A DNA stretch of 37,954 nt from Bacteroidota bacterium (GTDB lineage: Bacteria > Bacteroidota > Bacteroidia > Bacteroidales > Paludibacteraceae). A program made the position numbers and the translations under genes. This document shows positions 1-8,041 of this stretch, piece after piece. The notes under the pieces were generated by a model. That model was not told the DNA's origin and made no database searches. It worked only from the letters and a program-made list of their open reading frames with translations. The DNA lies in assembly GCA_017860295.1 (NCBI GenBank), contig JAFNAS010000022.1, forward strand, positions 1-37,954, read 5' to 3'. How positions within the stretch are numbered: the first letter of the stretch is position 1; every line of letters begins with the position of its first letter.

Positions 1-231
1 AAAGCAGAGGGATGTCTGTCGAAAAGCGTGGAAACTCTGTCGAAACGAGTGGTAGGTCTATCGAAAGGCGAGGGTAAACTGTCGAAAAGCGTGGTACGAT
101 CTTCGAAAGCAGAGGAATGTCTGTCGAAAAGCGGGAAGTATCATTCGAAACGATAAAAGTATCCTTCTAAAAGGTGTAAGTATCGTTCGAAAAGGAAAAA
201 GTATTTGTCGAAACGATGAAAATGTCGTTCG
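1..231. repeat. Eleven 21-bp degenerate tandem repeats
   Basis: Eleven consecutive units of exactly 21 bp start at 1, 22, 43 and so on to 211. Most units end in TCG and begin with AAA, so TCGAAA recurs at every junction. As 21 bp is seven codons, the plus frame starting at base 1 reads as a heptad repeat with Ser-Lys at a fixed place (for example LSKSVETLSKRVVGLSK) up to a TAA at 154-156. The period continues past this stop in a diverged form, with TGA in unit 11 and TAG at 235-237. The array may be the C-terminal coding tail of a gene lying off the left edge, decayed beyond the stop, or a non-coding repeat. There are no spacers, so it is not a CRISPR. Confidence 0.85.
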
Positions 232-266
232 AAGTAGTTACGCAAAAATAAGTATTGATAAATAAG

Positions 267-2033
267 ATGTCAGAAACAACAAAGAAATCTCCCTGGACCT
301 GGATTCCAACGCTCTATTTTGCCGAAGGGATTCCGTATGTGGTGGCCATGTCACTGGTGGTAGTGATGTATAAACGGTTGGGTATTTCCAATGCCGATAT
401 TGCTTTGTACACCAGTTGGCTCTATTTGCCCTGGGTAATAAAACCGTTTTGGAGTCCCTTTGTGGATATGATGAAGACCAAACGCTGGTGGATCGTGACC
501 ATGCAGCTGTTTATAGGTGCCGGTTTGGCCGGCGTGGCTTTTCTTATTCCGGCTCCCTTCTTTTTTCAGGCAACGCTGGCCGTGCTGTGGTTGATGGCGT
601 TCAGTTCGGCTACGCATGATATTGCGGCCGATGGCTTTTATATGTTGGCGCTCGATAGTTCGCAGCAGTCGTTCTTTGTGGGGATCCGCAGTACGTTTTA
701 TCGACTGGCGATGATTACCGGACAGGGACTGCTGATTATTCTGGCCGGAAGCTTGGAGAGTTTTACTGGCTTGCAACCGCTAAATTTTTCGGTTGAATCG
801 TCAACTACGGCTAAGTCGACAATAGTATTGCCCGCACAAACTAGCAATGTGCCCAAGACGGACGAAATGACTTTTGTGGCATTTCCATCCGATTTGGTGC
901 TGAATACAAATCAGATTTTGAAAGATTCGCTGGAAAAAGTAAAATCATTTGCCTTCGAACAAAACAAACAAAATGGTTTTGTGGGCAGCGAGAAAGCAGG
1001 TGTTGCAGTGACTTCATCAAAAGAAATGACCGGTAATGCCGGCATTGTGGCCATTCGCCTGACGAAACAGCCTGAGGCCGGTAAATCGGTGGTGTTGAAC
1101 ACCAACTTTTCGAAAGGAGATAAAAGTATTTCGGTGATTTCGGGCGAGCGGATTACCTTCACTGCCGAAAACTGGAATAAACCGGCTTATGTGGTGGTTC
1201 AACTCGATAAAAAGCTGAATGGTAATGTGAGAAGCGAATTTAAAGGAGTCTCCGGCAATTTGAAATTGGCATGGAGTATTACCTTCTTTATTCTGGCAGG
1301 TTTCTTTGTCCTCTTGTTTGTCTACCATCGTTTTGTGTTGCCGTATCCGGCTTCCGATCATTCGACGGTGGCAAATAGTGTAAGTGGTATATTCAAGGAG
1401 TTCGGGCGCACGTTTGCCACTTTTTTCCAGAAGCCAGGCATTGTGCTGGCAATCTTTTTTATGCTGACTTACCGCTTGGGTGAGGCCATGCTGGTGAAGA
1501 TCGTGTCGCCCTTCCTGCTCGACGGACGTGAAGTGGGCGGACTTGGACTGACAACCGGACAGGTTGGATTGGTTTACGGCACCGTTGGGGTGTTGGCTCT
1601 AACTTTGGGTGGCATCACCGGTGGCATTGCGGCATCACGCAAAGGGCTCAAATACTGGATTTGGCCTATGGCAATGTCGATAACCTTGCCGCAGTGTGCC
1701 TACATCTTCTTGTCGACATTCCTGCCAGATAATTTTTTCTTTATCAATCTGGCAGTTGCCGTTGAACAATTCGGATATGGATTCGGCTTTACAGCCTATA
1801 TGTTGTATATGATCTATTTTTCCGATGGCGAGCATAAAACGGCGCATTATGCTATCTGTACCGCCTTTATGGCATTGGGAATGATGTTGCCCGGGATGAT
1901 GGCCGGATGGTTGCAAGAACAACTCGGATATCAGCACTACTTTTTCACAGTGATGTTGGCTATTATACCCTGTTATCTGGTAGTTTCGATGTTGAAAATA
2001 GATCCCGAATTCGGGAAGAAAAAGAAAGCTTAA
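267..2033 (+). CDS. AmpG-like MFS muropeptide permease with extracytoplasmic insert
   Basis: This is a major facilitator superfamily inner-membrane transporter of 588 residues. The N-terminus (WTWIPTLYFAEGIPYVVAMS, then KPFWSPFVD) resembles AmpG-type permeases, which import GlcNAc-anhydroMurNAc(-peptides) by proton symport. A TTG twelve bases upstream also fits the frame, but the ATG at 267 is preferred. Hydrophobic helices occupy about residues 15-165 and 335-580. Between them lies a soluble insert of about 165 residues (169-333), unusual for this family, which includes FTAENWN at 298-304, a signature seen in Calx-beta-like extracellular repeats. The gene is followed closely by a NamZ-family gene and the acetyltransferase, apparently as one operon. 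The AmpG assignment rests on N-terminal motifs and murein context; another sugar or peptide substrate is possible. Confidence 0.8.
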   Translation: MSETTKKSPWTWIPTLYFAEGIPYVVAMSLVVVMYKRLGISNADIALYTSWLYLPWVIKPFWSPFVDMMKTKRWWIVTMQLFIGAGLAGVAFLIPAPFFFQATLAVLWLMAFSSATHDIAADGFYMLALDSSQQSFFVGIRSTFYRLAMITGQGLLIILAGSLESFTGLQPLNFSVESSTTAKSTIVLPAQTSNVPKTDEMTFVAFPSDLVLNTNQILKDSLEKVKSFAFEQNKQNGFVGSEKAGVAVTSSKEMTGNAGIVAIRLTKQPEAGKSVVLNTNFSKGDKSISVISGERITFTAENWNKPAYVVVQLDKKLNGNVRSEFKGVSGNLKLAWSITFFILAGFFVLLFVYHRFVLPYPASDHSTVANSVSGIFKEFGRTFATFFQKPGIVLAIFFMLTYRLGEAMLVKIVSPFLLDGREVGGLGLTTGQVGLVYGTVGVLALTLGGITGGIAASRKGLKYWIWPMAMSITLPQCAYIFLSTFLPDNFFFINLAVAVEQFGYGFGFTAYMLYMIYFSDGEHKTAHYAICTAFMALGMMLPGMMAGWLQEQLGYQHYFFTVMLAIIPCYLVVSMLKIDPEFGKKKKA

Positions 2034-2056
2034 CCGTTTTTACCTAGGTCAATGTG

Positions 2057-3295
2057 ATGATGATGAAATTGAATGTGATTTGGTTGATGACCGCTTTGCT
2101 GTGTCTGTCCCAGAACGGAATGGGTGCGCAAAGGGTAAAAACGGGTATTGAAGTACTTCGCGAGAGTGGATTTAAGTTGCTTCAGGGAAAACGCGTGGGA
2201 TTGATAACCAATCCTACCGGAGTCGATTCGCAGTTGAAATCGACGGTGGATATTATGAACGAAGCTCCCGGAGTAAAACTGGTTGCGTTGTATGGTCCCG
2301 AGCATGGTGTTCGTGGAGATGTGTATGCAGGCGATCATGTGGATAATGCTGCGGATCGGACAGGAGTGCCTGTCTATTCGCTTTATGGAAAAACAAGGAA
2401 ACCGACACCCGATATGCTGAGAGATGTTGATGTGATTGTGTATGATATTCAGGACATCGGGTGTCGTTCCTATACGTTTATCAGTACCATGGGATTGGCC
2501 ATGCAGGCGGCTGCCGAAAACGGCAAAGAGTTTGTGGTGCTCGATCGTCCGAATCCTATTGGTGGATTGAAAATAGAGGGAAACCTGACGGAAGATAAGT
2601 TTATCTCGTTTGTCAGTCAGTTCAAAATACCGTATCTCTACGGGCTTACCTGCGGTGAACTGGCCAAATTGCTGAACAACGAAAATATGTTGGGTAAAAA
2701 GTGCAAGTTGACGGTTGTCCCGATGAAAGGGTGGAAGCGCAAGATGAATTTTTCGCAAACCGGGTTGCCCTGGGTACTGACGTCTCCGCATATCCCCTAT
2801 GCCGAATCGGCAGCTTATTATGCGGCATCGGGAATTCTCGGCGAATTCGATTTCATGTCGATTGGCGTAGGGTATACGTTGCCATTCCAACTGTTTGCTA
2901 AAGATTCGATCGATGCAACTTTGTTGTCTGAAAAAATGAATGCTTTGCAATTGCCCGGTGTGTTATTTCGACCAATTAACCTGAAGCCGTTTTATTCGGT
3001 GGGTAAGGGATTAAACTATTCGGGCGTTCAATATTTTATTACCGATGACAAAAAAGCGAGGCTTACGGAGATTCAGTTTTATGTGATGCAGGAGATGGCA
3101 AAACTTTATCCGCAAAAGCGATGTTTCGGAGAGACAACGCAGTCTCGATATAAAATGTTTGATAATGTGTGCGGTAGTGATCAGATACGACTGCGTTTTT
3201 CTCAGAGTATGAGGGTTGATGATATTCTTCCTTATTGGAGAAAAGATGAGGATGCCTTCCGAAAATTGTCAAAGAAATATTATCTCTATAAATAA
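2057..3295 (+). CDS. NamZ-family (DUF1343) exo-beta-N-acetylmuramidase, divergent copy
   Basis: This is a DUF1343 protein of the family containing B. subtilis NamZ (YbbC), which removes MurNAc from the non-reducing end of murein glycan. Supporting motifs are GLITNPTGVD, LYGPEHGVRGD (Glu82 from the ATG at 2057 is the putative catalytic acid by analogy), DVDVIVYDIQDIGCRSYTF and VVLDRPNPIGG. ATG codons at 2057, 2060 and 2063 and a GTG at 2054 are all possible starts. A signal peptide ends near NGMGA/Q, so the enzyme is exported. Unlike the second copy at 27276, it lacks the GRGTDxPFE segment and has GVGYTLPFQ there, so its sugar subsite may differ. It lies about 20 nt after the permease and 8 nt before the next gene. 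Confidence 0.85.
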   Translation: MMMKLNVIWLMTALLCLSQNGMGAQRVKTGIEVLRESGFKLLQGKRVGLITNPTGVDSQLKSTVDIMNEAPGVKLVALYGPEHGVRGDVYAGDHVDNAADRTGVPVYSLYGKTRKPTPDMLRDVDVIVYDIQDIGCRSYTFISTMGLAMQAAAENGKEFVVLDRPNPIGGLKIEGNLTEDKFISFVSQFKIPYLYGLTCGELAKLLNNENMLGKKCKLTVVPMKGWKRKMNFSQTGLPWVLTSPHIPYAESAAYYAASGILGEFDFMSIGVGYTLPFQLFAKDSIDATLLSEKMNALQLPGVLFRPINLKPFYSVGKGLNYSGVQYFITDDKKARLTEIQFYVMQEMAKLYPQKRCFGETTQSRYKMFDNVCGSDQIRLRFSQSMRVDDILPYWRKDEDAFRKLSKKYYLYK

Positions 3296-3303
3296 CGCTT
3301 CCT

Positions 3304-4482
3304 ATGCAGGTAACAAACCGACTTTTGGCACTCGACGTGATGAGAGGCATCACTATTGCTGGGATGATTCTAGTGAATAACCCCGGTTCATGGGGGCACA
3401 TCTTTACTCCTCTGGAACATGCTTCGTGGAACGGTTTGACTCCGACCGATCTGGTATTCCCATTCTTTATGTTTATTATGGGAGTGTCGACCTATTTCTC
3501 ATTGCGAAAATACGATTTCAGATTTTCGTCCGATGCTGTCTGGAAAATATTGCGGCGCACCCTAGTGATTTTCGGGATCGGATTGGCTATCGGTTGGTTC
3601 GGCTTGCTTTGTCGGACTACGTTGAATTTCGGAAACACGGAGATGACCTTTTCTGAAAGGTTGATGCACGGACTGATGCCGTTTGATAAAATCAGGGCGC
3701 TTGGCGTGATGCAGCGTCTGGCTTTGAGTTATTGCGGAGCATCGTTGTTGATATTGCTGATCGATCAGAAGAAAGTGTTGTATGTGGCCGGCGGAATTTT
3801 AATTGCTTATCTGGTAGTTTTACTGGTAGGAAACGGATTCGATTTGTCTGAAAATAATGTGATTAATGTCGTCGACCGGGCATTATTCGGTGTCAACCAT
3901 ATATATAAAGATGTATTACCCGATGGCTCATCCATCGCTTTCGATCCGGAAGGATTGTTAAGCACGCTTCCCTGTCTGGCGCATGTCTTGCTTGGATTTT
4001 ATGTGGGAAAAATTATCAATTCGGTGCAGGACAATGGACAACGCATACAACAGATCTTTATTTTCGGCACCATTCTTTTGTTTGCTGGATTCCTGTTGAG
4101 CTATGGCTGTCCGATCAACAAGAAAGTGTGGAGCCCTTCGTTTGTGATGGTCACTTGTGGATTGGGTTCGTTGCTACTTTCATTACTGATTTGGTTGATC
4201 GATATTAAGGGGTATGCCCGTTGGTCGCATTTCTTCGAATCGTTCGGCATTAATCCGCTCTTTATGTATGTACTGGGAGCTTTCCTGTCTATTTTGTTGA
4301 GTACCATACCCGTATCGCTAAGCCCGGAAGTGCTAACCATAAAGGGATTTGTTTATAACGATTTACTCTTGTCCTGGCTTCCTGACTTATGGGCTTCGCT
4401 GGTATACGCTATTCTCTTTGTTTTGCTTAATTGGTCTATTGGACACATTCTTTATAGAAAGCAGCTTTATATTAAAATCTGA
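3304..4482 (+). CDS. HGSNAT/NagX-like transmembrane glucosamine N-acetyltransferase
   Basis: This is a multi-pass membrane protein of 392 residues. Its N-terminus has the hallmarks of the heparan-alpha-glucosaminide N-acetyltransferase family (DUF5009/YeiB-related): LDVMRGITIAGMILVN, then EHASWNGLTPTDLVFPFF. The His in HASWNG (His39) matches a motif also present in human HGSNAT, which moves acetyl groups from cytosolic acetyl-CoA to a terminal glucosamine on the far side of the membrane. About ten hydrophobic segments follow. The gene starts 8 nt after the NamZ-family gene, so they are probably translated from one message. Inferred role: N-acetylation of glucosamine residues from murein in the periplasm, making them substrates for enzymes that need the acetamido group. 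Acetylation of another sugar cannot be excluded. Confidence 0.8.
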   Translation: MQVTNRLLALDVMRGITIAGMILVNNPGSWGHIFTPLEHASWNGLTPTDLVFPFFMFIMGVSTYFSLRKYDFRFSSDAVWKILRRTLVIFGIGLAIGWFGLLCRTTLNFGNTEMTFSERLMHGLMPFDKIRALGVMQRLALSYCGASLLILLIDQKKVLYVAGGILIAYLVVLLVGNGFDLSENNVINVVDRALFGVNHIYKDVLPDGSSIAFDPEGLLSTLPCLAHVLLGFYVGKIINSVQDNGQRIQQIFIFGTILLFAGFLLSYGCPINKKVWSPSFVMVTCGLGSLLLSLLIWLIDIKGYARWSHFFESFGINPLFMYVLGAFLSILLSTIPVSLSPEVLTIKGFVYNDLLLSWLPDLWASLVYAILFVLLNWSIGHILYRKQLYIKI

Positions 4483-4930
4483 TATGTGAGACAATTGATG
4501 CACCTCTTATACTTTAAAAGTATTTACGCTCAAAAATGTAGATAAAAAAATGTATGTAAATCATAAAAACAAGTTTTGGTGTTGTATCTCTGTAAAATTA
4601 GTGTATATTTGTAATTGATATGTGTCCAAGTTTGTGTATTACTTGTTTTTGTATTATTGATGTCGCTAAATGATTCTTTATTATTGCAGTAATTAATTGA
4701 AAATTGATTTTTGATGTCTTTTTGTCAGAATTATTTGTTGCGATAGATTCAAATTCCACTTTGTTTAGGTGCGAAAAGCGAGGTTCAAAGAGAGATTAAA
4801 ATCTATAAACTACCAGCTTAATTATATTCTCTTGAAATTTAGATGTTAAATTTTTAATAATAAGGAGTGGTTTTATATCGCTCAGTCTCATCTTTAAAAA
4901 TAGTTGTTAATATTCAAAACCCCAAAAATT
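4483..4930 (+). promoter_or_regulatory. Intergenic region with likely promoter of the susCD block
   Basis: These 448 bases hold no convincing gene. TATATTTG at 4604-4611 exactly fits the Bacteroidota -7 consensus TAnnTTTG. TTG at 4582-4584 lies 19 nt upstream, where the -33 element belongs. Transcription would start near 4617, giving a leader of about 310 nt before the SusC start. The region is very A+T-rich. No ECF sigma, anti-sigma or hybrid two-component gene lies nearby to explain regulation. Confidence 0.6.
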
Positions 4931-7900
4931 ATGACTAAGATGTTTAAGCAAAGATGGTTTTATTTGGGTTGTTGTTTGCTGATCGCATTGTTCACTGTAG
5001 TGGGCGCTTATGCACAGACAAAAACAATCAAGGGAAAGGTGGTTGATGAAAAAAGTCAACCTATGATTGGCGTTTCTGTTGTTATTAAGGGAACTAAAAC
5101 AGGAACAATTACGGATGAAGAAGGAAGTTATTCTATTTCGGCATCTCCGAAAGATGTGTTGTCGTTTTCATTTATTGGATACAAAGCTAGCGAAGAGAAG
5201 ATAGGTTCTCGTACAACAGTAAATGTAGCTCTTAATGAAGATTCTCAAATGTTGCAAGAAGCAGTTATTACAGCAGAATTCGGAGTGAAAAGAGCAGCAC
5301 GTTCGGTTGGAGCGGCTATTCAAAATGTCAAAGGTTCGGATATTGCCGAGTCTGGGCGTGAAAATTTTATCGATGCTCTTCAGGGACGTGTCGCAGGTGT
5401 AAATGTTACTTCATCATCCGGATCTCCGGGAGCTTCTTCAACAGTCGTATTCAGAGCTCCTACATCTATTTCGGGGAAAAATAGTCCATTATACGTAATA
5501 GATGGTATTCCGATGAGTAATACTACATTTGATGCAACTACTCAAGCTGCATCCACAACTTTGAGTGCTACACAGAATGATTATACTAATCGTGGTTCTG
5601 ATATAGATGCTGATAATATTGAAAGTATGACAGTTTTAAAAGGTGCGGCAGCTGCGGCTCTTTACGGATCCGATGCTTCTAATGGAGCTATTATTATTAC
5701 TACAAAAAAAGGACGCTCAGGAAAGGCTAAGATTTCTTATAACACCGATATTAGGTTTGATCAAGTATACCGTTATCCCAAAGAACAGACGACTTATGAT
5801 CAAGGAACTTATGGGACAACCAATTACTACAGCTCAGTACGGTGGGGGGCTCCATACGCTGCTGGGACCAAGTTGTACGATAATGTGAAAGAATTATTAA
5901 AAACAGGTGTTAGTCAAAAACACAATGTCGCTCTTGAGGCAGGAAATGAAACAATGACATTACGCGCTTCGGCGGGATTGTTAGATCAGACGGGTGTTAT
6001 ACCGGTGGCGTCTTATAAGCGTAAAAATCTTGCTTTGTCAGGATCAATGAAGGCTAATAACTGGCTGAGTTTTGATGGATCTCTACAATATGTAAACAGT
6101 GAGAACCATAAAGTCGCTAAAGGTGTTGGTGGTGTTTTGGATTTGGCATTGAAATGGCCTTCAACTGATAATATGAAAAACTATTTGGCTGCAGACGGTA
6201 GTTCAATAAAATATCCTGATAAATATGGTGATACTGATATTTTGAACCCTTATTATGACCTTTATAAAGATAAAAGATATGATACGAGTGACCGGTTTAT
6301 CTCAGCATTAAACATGATTATTACACCGTTGAAAGATTTGCAGGTTAGAGCGCAATTTGGATGGGATGTTTCTGCAAGTACCTATATTACGTGTATCAAT
6401 CCTCAGTTTACAACATCAACAACCAAAGCCGGAAGTTATGACCAATCTAACGTTGCGGAATCGGATCCCACACTCAATCTATTGGCGTCGTATAAAAAAA
6501 GTATTAAGAAATTTGATTTCAATGCCCAAGTAGGATACCACCAATTAGAAGTAGGATCAAAGACGCTTGCTGTATATGGTTCGAATTTTTATGTGCAAGA
6601 TTTACAGTCTATTAATAATTGTGCTCAATCAACTATAACCAATACGCAGATAACGAAAAAGCGCAGAGTTCAGGCTGTCTCAGGTTCATTGGAGATGTCT
6701 TATAATAATATGGCATTCTTGACATTAAGAGGTAGGAATGACTGGTCGTCTACTTTGCCAGTAGATAATCAATCTTATTTTTATCCTGCTGCTGATGTGA
6801 GTTTCATGTTGTCTGAATTACCATTTCTTAAAAAGCATTCTGAAACTTGGAGCTATCTAAAATTACGGGGATCTGCGGCTCAAGTAGGTAAAGATGCAGA
6901 TCCGCTCTCTATTAAGCCTGCGTTACAATTGCAGACAACTACTGGAGCCGGATATGCTTATGGGTATACGGGTCCGAACAATCAGTTGAAGCCTGAAATG
7001 AATACGGCATGGGAAGTTGGGGTAGAAGGCCGTATGTTTGATAATCGGTTGAATTTTGATGTGTCTTATTATGATACACATTCGAAGGATCAGATTATTT
7101 CTGGTTTTCGTATGTCCTATGCAACTGGATTTGTCCTGAATACAAGAAATATGGGGTCGTTCAAGACTAATGGTACTGAATTCTTAGTGTCATATGATTT
7201 TATCAGGAATCATGATTGGTCATTGAATGTTGGAGTAAATGGAAGTCGAAATTGGAGTAAAGTGTTGTCATTGCCAAACGGCGTAACGGAATATTATAAT
7301 GCCTATACTTGGGTGTCGGGTAATATTCGAAATGGTATTATGGTTGGAAGTCCTATTACAACTATCACTGGCCTTGATTACCAACGAAATAAAAAGGGGC
7401 AGATTTTGATTGATCCGACCTCTGGACTTCCATTGATTAGTAGTACTTGGTCGGTATTGGGAGATAGAGAACCGAAACTATCTTATGGATTTACCGCTTT
7501 AGTGAAACATAAGAATTTTTCGTTGTCATGCCTGTTTAATGGAAAACTCGGAGCTACGATAGTAAATGGTACAAAACGCCTCATGATGACATATGGTACA
7601 AGCACAGAATCTGTGACGTTGAGAAATCGAGGAGCCGTTGTGTTTAATGGTGTTCTTAAGGATGGAAAGCAAGATAGTTCGACTCCAACGGTTAGTAATA
7701 TAGCAGTGAAATTAGCAGACTTGAACGGTTATACAGGATCGGATATCGAATGGATAGAAAAAGGTGTTAATTACCTTACTCTTTCTGAGGTACGGTTGTC
7801 TTATAATTTGGATGCAAAATTAATTGCAAAACTCACTAAAAATCTTGTATCTAAATGCTCAGTGTTTGTCGCAGGATCAGATATGTTTTTGTGGACAAAC

Positions 7901-8029
7901 TACTCTGGAATTGATCCTACGGGCAATGCTAATTCCGCTGCATTGGGAGGAACAGGCGGTGTCGGGTATGATATGTTAAGTATTGGGACTCCTAGAGGAT
8001 ATTCTTTCGGATTTAATATAACATTCTAA
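4931..8029 (+). CDS. SusC/RagA-family TonB-dependent outer-membrane transporter
   Basis: This is a SusC-type importer of 1032 residues. The ATG at 4931 is chosen over an upstream TTG at 4904 because it gives a clean signal peptide ending AYA/Q. A carboxypeptidase-regulatory-like domain follows (KTIKGKVVDEKSQPMIGVSV to about residue 105), then a plug domain (AARSVGAAIQNVKGSDI, GRVAGVNVTSSSGSPG, LYVIDGIPMS, MTVLKGAAAAALYGSDASNG) and a long beta-barrel ending in FGFNITF with terminal Phe. With SusD it forms the active uptake complex, energised by TonB. Context suggests murein fragments, either muropeptides or glycan strands, as cargo; the sequence alone does not show the ligand. The coding sequence is visibly A+T-rich compared with the enzyme genes downstream. 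Confidence 0.95.
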   Translation: MTKMFKQRWFYLGCCLLIALFTVVGAYAQTKTIKGKVVDEKSQPMIGVSVVIKGTKTGTITDEEGSYSISASPKDVLSFSFIGYKASEEKIGSRTTVNVALNEDSQMLQEAVITAEFGVKRAARSVGAAIQNVKGSDIAESGRENFIDALQGRVAGVNVTSSSGSPGASSTVVFRAPTSISGKNSPLYVIDGIPMSNTTFDATTQAASTTLSATQNDYTNRGSDIDADNIESMTVLKGAAAAALYGSDASNGAIIITTKKGRSGKAKISYNTDIRFDQVYRYPKEQTTYDQGTYGTTNYYSSVRWGAPYAAGTKLYDNVKELLKTGVSQKHNVALEAGNETMTLRASAGLLDQTGVIPVASYKRKNLALSGSMKANNWLSFDGSLQYVNSENHKVAKGVGGVLDLALKWPSTDNMKNYLAADGSSIKYPDKYGDTDILNPYYDLYKDKRYDTSDRFISALNMIITPLKDLQVRAQFGWDVSASTYITCINPQFTTSTTKAGSYDQSNVAESDPTLNLLASYKKSIKKFDFNAQVGYHQLEVGSKTLAVYGSNFYVQDLQSINNCAQSTITNTQITKKRRVQAVSGSLEMSYNNMAFLTLRGRNDWSSTLPVDNQSYFYPAADVSFMLSELPFLKKHSETWSYLKLRGSAAQVGKDADPLSIKPALQLQTTTGAGYAYGYTGPNNQLKPEMNTAWEVGVEGRMFDNRLNFDVSYYDTHSKDQIISGFRMSYATGFVLNTRNMGSFKTNGTEFLVSYDFIRNHDWSLNVGVNGSRNWSKVLSLPNGVTEYYNAYTWVSGNIRNGIMVGSPITTITGLDYQRNKKGQILIDPTSGLPLISSTWSVLGDREPKLSYGFTALVKHKNFSLSCLFNGKLGATIVNGTKRLMMTYGTSTESVTLRNRGAVVFNGVLKDGKQDSSTPTVSNIAVKLADLNGYTGSDIEWIEKGVNYLTLSEVRLSYNLDAKLIAKLTKNLVSKCSVFVAGSDMFLWTNYSGIDPTGNANSAALGGTGGVGYDMLSIGTPRGYSFGFNITF

Positions 8030-8041
8030 TTACGAGAAAAT

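Noticed and set aside
1-231. CRISPR array
   Set aside because: Units are 21 bp, contiguous and degenerate, with no unique spacers and no cas genes.
2030-2950. Minus-strand reading frame of 306 codons
   Set aside because: It is opposite a clear NamZ-family gene and has low-complexity His/Arg-rich content typical of shadow frames.
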